NCBI GenBank assembly: GCA_016712415.1
Contig: JADJRC010000003.1
Coordinates: forward strand, 62,001 to 126,000
Length of the DNA stretch: 64,000 nt
Direction of reading: 5' to 3'
Source of the DNA: Lewinellaceae bacterium
GTDB lineage: Bacteria > Bacteroidota > Bacteroidia > Chitinophagales > Saprospiraceae
Each line of letters starts with the position of its first letter. Within the stretch, counting starts at the first letter, position 1. Below, piece after piece: positions 52,794-61,705 of the stretch. Both the position numbers and the translations under genes were made by a program. The notes beneath the pieces were generated by a model. That model was given only the letters and a program-made list of their open reading frames with translations, made no database searches and was not told the DNA's origin.

Positions 52794-55496
52794 ATGCGCG
52801 ATTTTTTGAAGTCTCTTAATAATAGTCTGCAGACTGCCCGCCAGCGTTTCGCCGAGATCACTGCCCCCGCGCGAAGCGCCTGGGCGCAATTCACTGCTCC
52901 CATATGGACGCGGCTGGCGCCGGTTACCGACGCCTGGCGCCGGTTTACCGCCCCTTTGAGGAACGCGTGGGCCTCCTTCCGGGAGCGCTTTCCGCTTGTC
53001 GGCAGCCTGCTCGGCTGGACCGGCCGCCTGGTCAAATGGGGCATTTACCTGTTGTTGTTCCTCATCCTTGGCGTCGGGATCGGGTTATTCGGCAGGCTGC
53101 CCTCCACTGAAGAGTTGAAAAATATTGAAACGGCCAACTCCACGGAGATCTACACGGCCGACAGCGTGCTGATCGGCAAGTTCTATATCGAGAACCGCAC
53201 CGCCATTGCACTTGAAAATATTTCGCCCTATATCATCAACGCCCTCATCGCTACGGAAGACAAACGTTTTCTGGAACACAGCGGCATCGACATTCAAAGC
53301 TGGTTTCGCGTGGGCTACGGCGTGCTGGCCGGCGAAGGGCTCGGCGGCGGCTCCACCCTGAGTCAGCAACTGGCCAAAAACCTGTATCCGCGCCAGAAAT
53401 ACAAAATTCCAGGTATAAGCCTGATAATCAATAAAATACGGGAAAATTTTATTTCGGTAAGCCTCGAAAAAATATACACCAAACCCGAACTGCTCAACCT
53501 GTACCTCAACACCGTTCCCTTCGGCGGCGACGTGTTTGGCATCAACGTGGCTTCCCGGCAATACTTCAATAAAAAACCCAAAGACCTCTCTGTCGATCAG
53601 GCTGCCACCCTGGTGGGTATGTTGAAAGGCACCACCCTCTACAACCCCGTCCGAAACCCCAAAAACGCGCAGAAACGCCGCAACGTCGTGCTCCGGCAAA
53701 TGGTTAACAACGGTCACCTCAGTCAGGCGGAATACGACCAGCTCAGCCCCAAACCCGTCGGCGCCAAGCGCTACAATGTGGATAGCAACAACGGCGGACT
53801 GGGCACTTACTTCCGCGAATACCTGCGCACCGATGTGATGCCCAAACTCCTGGAAAAATACAAAAAGGACGACGATACCAAATACAACCTCTATACCGAC
53901 GGACTGAAAATATACACTACCCTGCACAGCAAAATGCAGCGATATGCCGAAGAGGCCGTGGCAAAGCAGATGCAGGAGCTGCAAAAACAGTTCGACAAAC
54001 ACTGGAAAAGTTATAAAAAAGACAAACCCTGGGGCGACGATAAATGGATCGACCAGCAGCTAAAGAACAGTGCGCGCTGGGATGCCCTTATGGATGCCGG
54101 GATGAGCAAGGAAGACGCGTTGAAGAATTTTGAAGAACCGGTAAAGATGAGCGTGTTCAGCTGGAATAAAGGCGGCTCCGAAGTGGATACCACCATGAGC
54201 CCCATCGATTCTGTGCGTTATTATTTTTGTCTGCTCAACTGCGGTTTCATGGCTATGGACCACCGCAACGGTTATATACGCGCCTGGGTGGGCGGCACCA
54301 ATTTCAAGTATTTCAAGTTTGATCACATCCTCAGCAAGCGACAGGTGGGTTCTACTTTCAAGCCTATCGTTTATGCCGCGGCGCTTCAGGATACCATGCG
54401 CCCCTGTACCTACTTTGCCAACCAGATCAAAATGATTGTGGACTGGGAGCCGCACAATGCCGATGAGCGGTACGGCGGCTGGTATTCCATGAGTGGCGCC
54501 CTGACGCGTTCGGTCAACGTTGTGGCCGCGCAAATCATTGAAAAGGTGGGCATACAAAAAACCATAGACCTGGCCACAAAAATGGGTGTGACGTCCAAGT
54601 TGCCCCGCGAATACGGCATCAGCCTCGGCGCCGCCGACATCAATCTGTACGATATGGTCAAGGTGTACGGTACCATCGCCAACCAGGGCGTGCGTCCGGA
54701 ACCTGTTGCCGTGGTGAAGGTGGTGAACCGCAGCGGCGAAGTGGTGTACGACTACAAGGCTGAAATGGAGGCTAATCCCGAACTGGGGCCCCATGTGGAG
54801 GCCCTTACCGTCAACCAGGCGGCGACGATGACCAAAATGCTGCAAAATGTAATCGACTACGGTACCGGTTCGCGCCTGCGCCGGGGGTATGGTATTCAGG
54901 GCGACTTTGCCGGAAAAACCGGTACCACTCAAAACCAGGCCGACGGCTGGTTTGTCTGCTTCAATCCGCAACTCGTCACCGGCGCCTGGGTAGGCGCTGA
55001 AAGCCCGGCGGTTCGCTTCCGTTCCATGTCGCTGGGGCAAGGTTCAGCCATGGCCTTGCCTATTGTCGGCTGGTTCTGGAACAAGGTGGCCAATGACAAA
55101 AAACTCGGCCGTTTGCTTAGCGAACGGTTCCCCACCCCAAAACCGGAAGTGCTCGCATCACTGGGCTGCCATCCCTGGGTCAGTATTAAACCGGATTCGT
55201 TCAACCTGCTGCTGGACAATATGCGGGACTCGACGCTGCGCGACTCCATGATCGCCATGTACACCACGCCCGCCAAAGACGGGAATGATATGACGGCCGA
55301 CCTGCCCGGCGGCGAAGTTGGCGCCGAGCCCTTGGAAAAAGCGCCGGAAAATGAAGAGGAGAAAAAGCCCGGGTTGTTCAAAAAACTCTTCGGCCACAAA
55401 CCCGAGGAGGAAAAAGACAAGGAAAAACCCAAGGACGAGAAGGACAAAAAGAAACCGGCGGGCGGTGACAAGAAAGACGAGAAAAAGCAGCGGTGA
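52794..55496 (+). CDS. Bifunctional penicillin-binding protein 1A (transglycosylase/transpeptidase)
   Basis: The 900-residue protein is a class A PBP that polymerises and cross-links peptidoglycan in the periplasm. A basic cytoplasmic N-terminus of about 75 residues precedes one membrane helix (YLLLFLILGVGIGLFG). The GT51 domain has EDKRFLEHSGID and GGGSTLSQQLAKNLYPR. The transpeptidase has SxxK as STFK (RQVGSTFKPIVYAAAL), SxN as SVN, and KTGTT. The last 50 residues are a Lys/Glu-rich tail, usual in Bacteroidetes. The N-terminal part repeats APVTDAWRRFTAPLRNAWASF-type units (about 15-62), two or three copies. A long terminator follows the stop. Confidence 0.94.
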   Translation: MRDFLKSLNNSLQTARQRFAEITAPARSAWAQFTAPIWTRLAPVTDAWRRFTAPLRNAWASFRERFPLVGSLLGWTGRLVKWGIYLLLFLILGVGIGLFGRLPSTEELKNIETANSTEIYTADSVLIGKFYIENRTAIALENISPYIINALIATEDKRFLEHSGIDIQSWFRVGYGVLAGEGLGGGSTLSQQLAKNLYPRQKYKIPGISLIINKIRENFISVSLEKIYTKPELLNLYLNTVPFGGDVFGINVASRQYFNKKPKDLSVDQAATLVGMLKGTTLYNPVRNPKNAQKRRNVVLRQMVNNGHLSQAEYDQLSPKPVGAKRYNVDSNNGGLGTYFREYLRTDVMPKLLEKYKKDDDTKYNLYTDGLKIYTTLHSKMQRYAEEAVAKQMQELQKQFDKHWKSYKKDKPWGDDKWIDQQLKNSARWDALMDAGMSKEDALKNFEEPVKMSVFSWNKGGSEVDTTMSPIDSVRYYFCLLNCGFMAMDHRNGYIRAWVGGTNFKYFKFDHILSKRQVGSTFKPIVYAAALQDTMRPCTYFANQIKMIVDWEPHNADERYGGWYSMSGALTRSVNVVAAQIIEKVGIQKTIDLATKMGVTSKLPREYGISLGAADINLYDMVKVYGTIANQGVRPEPVAVVKVVNRSGEVVYDYKAEMEANPELGPHVEALTVNQAATMTKMLQNVIDYGTGSRLRRGYGIQGDFAGKTGTTQNQADGWFVCFNPQLVTGAWVGAESPAVRFRSMSLGQGSAMALPIVGWFWNKVANDKKLGRLLSERFPTPKPEVLASLGCHPWVSIKPDSFNLLLDNMRDSTLRDSMIAMYTTPAKDGNDMTADLPGGEVGAEPLEKAPENEEEKKPGLFKKLFGHKPEEEKDKEKPKDEKDKKKPAGGDKKDEKKQR

Positions 55497-55507
55497 CCAC
55501 TTGCCGG

Positions 55508-55566
55508 CGGCATAAAAAAGAAAGACTCCCGACGCCCGGCGCCGGGAGTCTTTCTTTTTTATGCCG
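55508..55566. terminator. Terminator after the penicillin-binding protein gene
   Basis: Arms 55508-55531 and 55543-55566 form a 24-bp perfect stem with A/T-rich outer part, giving a T tract on the plus strand. A small palindrome (CCCGGCGCCGGG) sits in the centre. It begins 12 bases past the stop and resembles the lspA-helicase terminator in layout. Confidence 0.9.
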
Positions 55567-55674
55567 TCGGTAGGTTAACTTTCTGCCTTCATCGAAAAGC
55601 GCACCTGAGAAGGCGTCTGCTTTTCATATTTGCCTGCTGTCGCCTGCAGTATTGTCAAACGAAACCAAAAGCAC

Positions 55675-57783
55675 ATGAAAAAAGCATTTCTCCCCCTGTT
55701 CTGTTTCCTGCTATCTTCCATCAGCACATTCGCCCAGACCGACTACTCGGGTACCTGGAATGGCGCAATTGAACTCCCGGGCAGAAGCCTGGGGCTTTCT
55801 ATCGAACTGAAGAAAGCATCCGGCACGTGGACCGGTGTCCTGAATATCCCCGAACAGTCCATCAAGGGCATGCAACTCGCCGATCTTGACATTTCGGATG
55901 CAAACATGCGGTTCAATTTGCCCGAGGTGCCCGGAAGTGCGTCTTTTTCCGGCAAATTCAATGGCCAGGCGGATTTGTTGGAGGGTACGTTCAGCCAGTC
56001 GGGTATGTCGTTCCCCATGAAGCTGACCCTGGAAAGTGCAACGAAAAAAGCCGAAACGGAGCGCCACTTGCAGGAGGTTGCCGGTGTACTGCGCCACCTG
56101 GCCGATTCGCTCCGCCAGAAACGCCTCACGCCGGGGTTGGGTTTGGGTATCGTGATGGACGGTAAGGTGATCCTTGCCGATGGATTCGGGTACCGCAACC
56201 TGGAACAAAAACAGCCCGTGACCGCCAATACCCAGTTTGCCATCGGCTCCAGTTCCAAGGCGTTTACCGCTGCCGTGCTGGCGATACTCGCCGACCGCGG
56301 CCTACTGGAATGGGATAAACCCGTCGTGCAATACATGCCCGATTTTAAACTGTACGACGACTTCGCTACCAGGGAAATGACCGCTGTCGACCTGGTATGC
56401 CACCGCTCCGGATTGCCGCGCCACGACCTGATGTGGTATGGCTCGCCGTTTTCCAGAAAGGATATCTACGAGCGCCTGCGCTACCTGCCACCCAACAAGA
56501 GCCTGCGCACCACCTGGCAGTACAACAACCTCATGTTTATGACCGCCGGCTACCTGGCCGGGCGCATCTCCGGCAGCAACTGGGAGGAACTGGTTAAAAC
56601 CAATGTTTTCCAGCCCCTCGGCATGAACACTTCCAACTTCTCGGTCAAAGACATGGCAGCAGCAAAAGACGCCGCCACAGGCTACCGGACCAAGGACAAA
56701 AAAGAAAACATCCGCATGGAATATCGCAACATCGATGCGATCGGTCCGGCGGGCAGTATCAACTCCACGGTGAATGATATGCTCCAATGGGTAAGCCTCC
56801 ACCTGAACAACGGTAAAGCCCGCGACAGGCAGGTCATCAGCGCTGCCGAGGTCAAACACCTGCATACCCCGCAAATGCTGATGGACGGCGCCCGCCTGGC
56901 CAAAGACCCCGAACTGACCGATGCTTCCTACGCGATGGGCTGGTTTGTCCACCGGCACAAGGGCTTGCAGGTGGTGCAGCACGGGGGCAACATCGACGGG
57001 TTTTCGGCATTGGTGTACCTCGTGCCGGAGAAAAACTTCGGCCTTGTCATATTGACCAATCAAAACGGCTCAGGCTTGCCCACCGTGCTGGCCCGATATG
57101 CCACCGACCTGGTGCTGAACCTCGAGCCGACAGACTGGTATCAGCGCATGTATGGTGAGGGCGACAAACAGGACGAAGAAAAAAAGGAAGACGAAAAACC
57201 TGAGCCCCGGCGCATCGCCGGAACCCGGGCAAGCCATGCAATGATTGCCTATGCGGGTGAATATGCGCATCCCGGCTACGGGGTTGTCGAAATCAGGGAG
57301 AAAGCGGGGAACCTGCACCTGAAGTACAACGGATTCGATTTGCCCCTGGAACATTGGCATTATGATGTTTTCCGCGCAGTAGATGAAACAATCGGCGGCG
57401 ACTTTATGCTGAATTTCCAGACGGACCAGAACGGAAATGTATACCAAATGACAACGGCCATGGATCCCTTGTCGGAAGACATGGTCTTCAAAAAACAAGC
57501 GCCCCGCCGCTTGTCTGACCCCGCATTTCTTCAAAACCTCGCCGGCAAATACAAAATGGACAAGACGGAAACACGTGTCACCATCGAAGCCCGCAACCAG
57601 ATACTTTACGCCACAGTGCCCGGACAACCTACCTATACGCTCGAACCCTTTCAGGGCACGGAATTCAAGATAAAGGAACTGAACGGCTACAGCGTGGAAT
57701 TCCAGTTGGGGCCCGACAACAAGGCAACCGCTATTTCCCTGATCCAGCCTGAAGGGGTGTTTGGCGCGAAACGGGAGGAGTGA
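55675..57783 (+). CDS. Secreted serine hydrolase, class C beta-lactamase-like, with DUF3471-type C-terminus
   Basis: The ATG at 55675 gives a signal peptide MKKAFLPLFCFLLSSISTFAQ and 702 residues. After an N-terminal beta domain (about 22-130) comes the serine-hydrolase fold of class C beta-lactamases and DD-peptidases: SxxK is SSSK in FAIGSSSKAFTAAVL, the Tyr motif is YNN in WQYNNLMFMTAGYL, and HGG replaces the KTG box (VVQHGGNIDGFSALV). The C-terminal part (about 520-700) is beta-rich, of DUF3471 type. Most proteins of this layout are esterases or D-amino acid peptidases, not beta-lactamases. It should be periplasmic or secreted. A near -7 promoter element (CATATTTG, 55625-55632) precedes it. 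Confidence 0.9.
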   Translation: MKKAFLPLFCFLLSSISTFAQTDYSGTWNGAIELPGRSLGLSIELKKASGTWTGVLNIPEQSIKGMQLADLDISDANMRFNLPEVPGSASFSGKFNGQADLLEGTFSQSGMSFPMKLTLESATKKAETERHLQEVAGVLRHLADSLRQKRLTPGLGLGIVMDGKVILADGFGYRNLEQKQPVTANTQFAIGSSSKAFTAAVLAILADRGLLEWDKPVVQYMPDFKLYDDFATREMTAVDLVCHRSGLPRHDLMWYGSPFSRKDIYERLRYLPPNKSLRTTWQYNNLMFMTAGYLAGRISGSNWEELVKTNVFQPLGMNTSNFSVKDMAAAKDAATGYRTKDKKENIRMEYRNIDAIGPAGSINSTVNDMLQWVSLHLNNGKARDRQVISAAEVKHLHTPQMLMDGARLAKDPELTDASYAMGWFVHRHKGLQVVQHGGNIDGFSALVYLVPEKNFGLVILTNQNGSGLPTVLARYATDLVLNLEPTDWYQRMYGEGDKQDEEKKEDEKPEPRRIAGTRASHAMIAYAGEYAHPGYGVVEIREKAGNLHLKYNGFDLPLEHWHYDVFRAVDETIGGDFMLNFQTDQNGNVYQMTTAMDPLSEDMVFKKQAPRRLSDPAFLQNLAGKYKMDKTETRVTIEARNQILYATVPGQPTYTLEPFQGTEFKIKELNGYSVEFQLGPDNKATAISLIQPEGVFGAKREE

Positions 57784-57822
57784 GGATAGTTGCAGAAATA
57801 TGAGTCATCCCGAATTTATTTC

Positions 57823-57892
57823 CCGCAGATACCCGCAGAAAAAAACCGCAGATTGCCGCAGATTTAGTAATATTCTGCGCATTTCTGCGGGT
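57823..57892. repeat. CGCAGA-rich inverted repeat after the serine hydrolase gene
   Basis: Four copies of CCGCAGA-type sequence (57823-57862) are followed by two inverted TCTGCG copies (57874-57890); ACCCGCAGAAA (57831-57841) pairs perfectly with TTTCTGCGGGT (57882-57892). The 223-base gap holds no gene. The design fits a short dispersed repeat or a terminator. Confidence 0.6.
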
Positions 57893-58006
57893 AACACAAT
57901 AGAGTTGTTGGGATATAACTGATTGAAAATCAGAGTCTGTTAATAAATCCATCCAGCCACCTGTGACCTATCTTTTCAACTCCTTCGCCACATTAATATT
58001 GATTGT

Positions 58007-59743
58007 ATGGAACACAAGACTTTTTCCTCCGTCAACATCAATACCTCCGGAGCCGCAGAAAACACCTTCGATGCTATCGTAGTCGGTAGCGGCATCAGCG
58101 GTGGCTGGGCAGCCAAGGAGCTCTGCGAAAAAGGCCTGAAAACGCTCGTGCTGGAACGCGGCCGCAATGTCGATCACGTGAAAGACTACCCTACGGCAAC
58201 GATGAAAGCCTGGGAGTTTCCGCACCGCCTCGTCTCCTCGCAGCAAACGGTGCAGGACAATCCCATTATCAGCCGGGCTGCCGGTTACGGTGAGGACACG
58301 GAGCACTTTTTTGTAAAAGACAAAGACCACCCCTACGTGCAGCAAAAGGATTTTGTGTGGGTGCGGGGCTACCAGGTTGGCGGCAAATCGCTTATTTGGG
58401 GCCGTGCCTGTCCGCGCTGGAGTCCCTATGAATTTGATGCGCCGGCCCGTCTCGGCTATGGCCTCGAATGGCCCATCCGGTATGAAGACGTGGCGCCCTG
58501 GTATTCGCACGTCGAGCGTTTTATCGGCGTTTGCGGCAACAGGGACGGTATCGAATCCATGCCCGACGGCGAATTCCTGCCGCCGTTCGTGTTCAACAGC
58601 GTCGAACTGTCGATGAAAACGAAGATCAACGCCCGCTACGGCAACCGGTACATGGTACAGGGCCGCTGGGCGCATGTCACGGAACCGAACGAGATACACC
58701 AGGAACAGGGACGCGGCAAATGCCAGGCGCGCAACAAATGCATGCGCGGCTGTCCGTTCGGCGCTTATTTCAGCAGCAATTCCAGCACCCTGCCCTGGGC
58801 CGCCAAAACGGGCAACCTGACGGTACGGCCATTTTCCGTGGCGCATTCGATCATTTACGACGAACAAAAAGGCAAGGCAGTAGGTGTGCGCATCGTCGAT
58901 ACCAATACAAGGGAAACGATCGACTATTTTGCCAAAGTCATCTTCATGAATGCTTCGGCGCTCAACACGAACCTCATCCTGCTCCACTCCAAAAGCAAAC
59001 GTTTCCCCGACGGCATCGGCAACGACAGCGGCACGCTGGGCAAATACGTGGGCTTCCACAACTACCGCGGCACCATAGATGGCGATATTGAAGGTTTTCA
59101 GGATAAATACTATTTCGGCAACAACCCTTCGGAGTGCATGATGCCCAATTTCCGGAATCTCAAAAAACAGGATACCGATTTTGTCGGCGGCTACATGGCT
59201 TTTATGGGCGCCTGGCGCGGACAGAGCGAAGCGCCGGAGGCGAACCCGCAAATCGGCGGCGCGTACAAGGATGCACTGTGTGAGGCAGGGCAGTGGCATA
59301 CCTACATCTACATGCAGGGCGAAACCATCCTCAAGGCGTCGAACCGCGTGTATCTGAGCGACAGCCAAAAAGACCAGTGGGGTATTCCTCAACTTGTTAC
59401 CGATGTGGACTACGACGACAACGACGAAAAAATGAAGCAGGATTTCCTGGTGCAGGGCGCCGAACTGCTGGAGGCGGGCGGCGCGAAAAACATCAATGCT
59501 TACGACCGCAACTGGCCGCCCGGGCTGGATATCCACGAGATGGGTGGCTGCCGCATGGGCGCCGACCCCAAAAACTCGATGCTCAACCGCTGGAACCAGA
59601 TGCACGCCTGCAAGAATGTGTTTGTGACCGACGGCGCGTGTATGACCAGCACCGGCGTGCAAAGCCCCTCCATCTTCTATATGGCGCTCACGGCGCGGGC
59701 GGTTGACTACGCGGTAGGGGAGATGAAGAAGGGAAATTTGTGA
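58007..59743 (+). CDS. GMC-family FAD-dependent oxidoreductase
   Basis: The 578-residue protein is a glucose-methanol-choline oxidoreductase. The FAD-binding dinucleotide motif is VVGSGISGGWAAKEL (about 25-38), and a conserved Cys-containing segment GKCQARNKCMRGCPFGAYF lies in the middle. The C-terminal HEMGGCRMGADPKNSML and NVFVTDGACMTSTGVQSPS regions are typical of the sugar/cholesterol-oxidase-like branch. No signal peptide is visible, though related proteins are often exported with a separate small subunit bearing a Tat signal; none is found here. Substrate unknown; a sugar or inositol alcohol is plausible. Confidence 0.9.
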   Translation: MEHKTFSSVNINTSGAAENTFDAIVVGSGISGGWAAKELCEKGLKTLVLERGRNVDHVKDYPTATMKAWEFPHRLVSSQQTVQDNPIISRAAGYGEDTEHFFVKDKDHPYVQQKDFVWVRGYQVGGKSLIWGRACPRWSPYEFDAPARLGYGLEWPIRYEDVAPWYSHVERFIGVCGNRDGIESMPDGEFLPPFVFNSVELSMKTKINARYGNRYMVQGRWAHVTEPNEIHQEQGRGKCQARNKCMRGCPFGAYFSSNSSTLPWAAKTGNLTVRPFSVAHSIIYDEQKGKAVGVRIVDTNTRETIDYFAKVIFMNASALNTNLILLHSKSKRFPDGIGNDSGTLGKYVGFHNYRGTIDGDIEGFQDKYYFGNNPSECMMPNFRNLKKQDTDFVGGYMAFMGAWRGQSEAPEANPQIGGAYKDALCEAGQWHTYIYMQGETILKASNRVYLSDSQKDQWGIPQLVTDVDYDDNDEKMKQDFLVQGAELLEAGGAKNINAYDRNWPPGLDIHEMGGCRMGADPKNSMLNRWNQMHACKNVFVTDGACMTSTGVQSPSIFYMALTARAVDYAVGEMKKGNL

Positions 59744-59766
59744 AAAACAACATTTAAAGATACAAC

Positions 59767-60126
59767 ATGCTTACCGCCATTATTCCCAAATTGCCCATGC
59801 GTAACAAGGCCATTACAAGGGATTATTATTTAAACAAACTGGGCTTTCAGCCATCGGGCAGTGCTGACTTCGATGGCTACCTGATGGTGCAGAAAGACAG
59901 CATTCAAATTCACTTTTTTGAATTTAAAGAACTTGATCCCAAAGAAAATTACGGACAGGTTTATATCCGAACGGATAATATAGAAGCCTTGTACCAGTGG
60001 GCCTTGGACAAAAAAACAGAGATTCACCCGGCCGGGCATTTGCAAACCAAACCCTGGGGGCAAAAAGAGTTATCCTTGCTGGATCCCGACCATAATTTAC
60101 TGACTTTCGGGCAGGAGGTGAAATGA
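59767..60126 (+). CDS. VOC-superfamily protein (glyoxalase/bleomycin resistance-like)
   Basis: The 119-residue protein is one VOC module: MLTAIIPKLPMRNKAITRDYYL (strand plus helix) starts the fold, and LSLLDPDHNLLTFGQ ends it, the usual sequence before the metal-binding Glu. IQIHFFEFKEL supplies another strand. Members of this small-protein group bind bleomycin-type drugs or act as lyases or isomerases. A single module of this length is expected to dimerise. The gene lies 23 bases past the GMC gene and begins the more AT-rich stretch to about 61.7 kb. Confidence 0.88.
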   Translation: MLTAIIPKLPMRNKAITRDYYLNKLGFQPSGSADFDGYLMVQKDSIQIHFFEFKELDPKENYGQVYIRTDNIEALYQWALDKKTEIHPAGHLQTKPWGQKELSLLDPDHNLLTFGQEVK

Positions 60127-60282
60127 AGACAAACGACAGCGCACTTTCCGCAAGGTATGCTCTTTCACCTCCATTATTTACCCGCCTGGAGTTCGGTGGC
60201 CGAATTTTAGATACGCTCTTCGTGTTAACCCGGAGCAATAGTGATACCCACCAATCAAAACAGCCATAAAGGGGTAAAATCA

Positions 60283-60417
60283 ATGGGAAAAATATACGTG
60301 GAAGGAAAAACATTTGACAGGGAAGACTTTACGGAACGAACGTTAGAGCCGGGCGACTATGAAAATTGTGTCTTTCACCAAGTTCTCCTTACGGGGTATT
60401 TCAGGGCTTTTGGATAA
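60283..60417 (+). pseudogene. Truncated pentapeptide-repeat protein
   Basis: A 44-residue frame reads MGKIYVEGKTFDREDFTERT and continues with LEPGDYENCVFHQVLLTG before a stop at 60417. The pattern of F/L every fifth residue (TFDREDF, YENCVF) is the start of a pentapeptide-repeat protein, a right-handed beta-helix family that includes the gyrase-protecting Qnr and MfpA proteins. Intact members are near 200 residues, so this is a remnant. The 156-base region before it and the 37 bases after hold nothing else I can support. Confidence 0.7.
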
Positions 60418-60454
60418 ATACGATATTGTAATAGATAGAACAACGTAGTATAGC

Positions 60455-60862
60455 ATGAACCAATATAGTGAACACGGAAATAACAGAAAAATGAAAAGCA
60501 AAATTCTGAACGCCCTCCTGATACTCTCCTCTCTGGTTGGATATCTGGAATGGGGGAAGGACAACAAACTGTTTTTGTTTCAGGCAGAAGCAGAAATCAT
60601 CTCTAAATTAATAGACAACCCGCTTTCGGTGCTGCATCCTTTCACCGTACTTCCATTTGTTGGACAAATATTATTGTTGATTACATTATTCCAGCAGAAG
60701 CCGGGCAGGATATTGACCTATGTCGGCATAGGAGGAATTGGAATTTTATTGGCGCTCATGTTTGTGATAGGTTTAATTACCCTGAATGTCAAGGTCCTGG
60801 CTTCAACCATTCCATTTCTTGTATTGGCATTTGTAACGATCAGGCATCACCGTGCCAAATAA
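60455..60862 (+). CDS. Small integral membrane protein, unknown function
   Basis: The 135-residue protein (or 123 from the ATG at 60491, MKSKILNALL) has about four hydrophobic helices: ILNALLILSSLVGYLEW, a helix near TVLPFVGQILLLITLF, ILTYVGIGGIGILLALMFVIGL, and VLASTIPFLVLAFVTI. It ends in basic RHHRAK. No motif is known to me. The start at 60491 looks better because it puts the first helix at the N-terminus. It lies between the pentapeptide remnant and the metallo-beta-lactamase, in the AT-rich stretch. Confidence 0.72.
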   Translation: MNQYSEHGNNRKMKSKILNALLILSSLVGYLEWGKDNKLFLFQAEAEIISKLIDNPLSVLHPFTVLPFVGQILLLITLFQQKPGRILTYVGIGGIGILLALMFVIGLITLNVKVLASTIPFLVLAFVTIRHHRAK

Positions 60863-60903
60863 TGCGCCTGAACATTCCGGTAGAAAAGTAATCGTAACCT
60901 ATC

Positions 60904-61641
60904 ATGAAAATAAATCTATACATTTTAATCGCATGCTTGCTGGCTCCAGGCGGGTGCCGAACCTCGAAGCATCTTGATATCTATGAAACCGGGACACTAA
61001 AAATCCGGAAAATTGCGGGCGGCACTTATATCCATACTTCATTTTTAGAAACGGAAACCTTTGGAAAAGTACCTTGTAACGGCATGATTGTCGCCAATAG
61101 TGGAGAAGCAATCGTATTTGACACCCCAACCGATGATGCTGTTTCCGCAGAATTGATAAGTTGGATGGAGAAGACGATACATTGCAGTGTTGTTGGAGTC
61201 GTCGCCACTCATTTTCACGCGGACTGCCTGGGTGGCCTAAGCGAATTTCACCGGCGGGGCATTCCCTCTTATGCAAGTAATTCCACCATTAGCCTGGCCG
61301 GGCAGAACAATGAAACGGCGCCTCAAAACGGGTTTGATAACATTCTTGTACTTCAGGTCGGAAGCAAAAGTGTGGTCAATGAATTTTTAGGACAGGGGCA
61401 TACCGTCGATAACATAGTAAGCTATTACCCTGAAGATAAAGTGCTGTTCGGTGGCTGTCTGGTTAAATCCATGGACGCCGGAAAGGGCTATTTGGGAGAC
61501 GCAAATGTGAAAACATGGTCGGGCACGGTTCGAAAAGTAAAAGAAAAATACGGTGAAGCCGAAATCATCATTCCAGGGCATGGAAATTATGGCAACCTTG
61601 AATTGCTGGACTATACCATAAAGATGTTTGAGCAGGAGTAA
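60904..61641 (+). CDS. Subclass B1 metallo-beta-lactamase
   Basis: The 245-residue protein has every zinc ligand of subclass B1. Zn1 ligands are His103 and His105 (HFHAD) and His166 (GQGHTVDN); Zn2 ligands are Asp107, Cys185 (FGGCLVKS) and His226 (PGHGNYG). Lys188, which binds the drug carboxylate in B1 enzymes, and GYLGDANV are also present. B1 enzymes hydrolyse most beta-lactams, carbapenems included, in the periplasm. The signal segment ends LLAPGGC, not a standard lipobox, so lipidation at Cys18 is uncertain. Many environmental Bacteroidetes carry chromosomal B1 enzymes. Activity and range are not known for this one. Confidence 0.92.
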   Translation: MKINLYILIACLLAPGGCRTSKHLDIYETGTLKIRKIAGGTYIHTSFLETETFGKVPCNGMIVANSGEAIVFDTPTDDAVSAELISWMEKTIHCSVVGVVATHFHADCLGGLSEFHRRGIPSYASNSTISLAGQNNETAPQNGFDNILVLQVGSKSVVNEFLGQGHTVDNIVSYYPEDKVLFGGCLVKSMDAGKGYLGDANVKTWSGTVRKVKEKYGEAEIIIPGHGNYGNLELLDYTIKMFEQE

Positions 61642-61675
61642 GAACCCGTATGCCGGAAAATCCATCCTGCCGCGC

Positions 61676-61683
61676 TACTTTTG
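61676..61683 (+). promoter_or_regulatory. Bacteroidetes -7 promoter element TACTTTTG
   Basis: The exact TAnnTTTG match lies 22 bases before the ATG at 61706 and is identical to the element before the DUF4350 gene. A good -33 element is not evident. Confidence 0.6.
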
Positions 61684-61705
61684 ACGAAACAAAAAAACAA
61701 ACCGT

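Noticed and set aside
58007..59662. Long minus-strand frame of 564 residues opposite the GMC oxidoreductase
   Set aside because: It is a shadow of a high-GC gene; the plus-strand protein has clear FAD and GMC motifs and the antisense frame has none.
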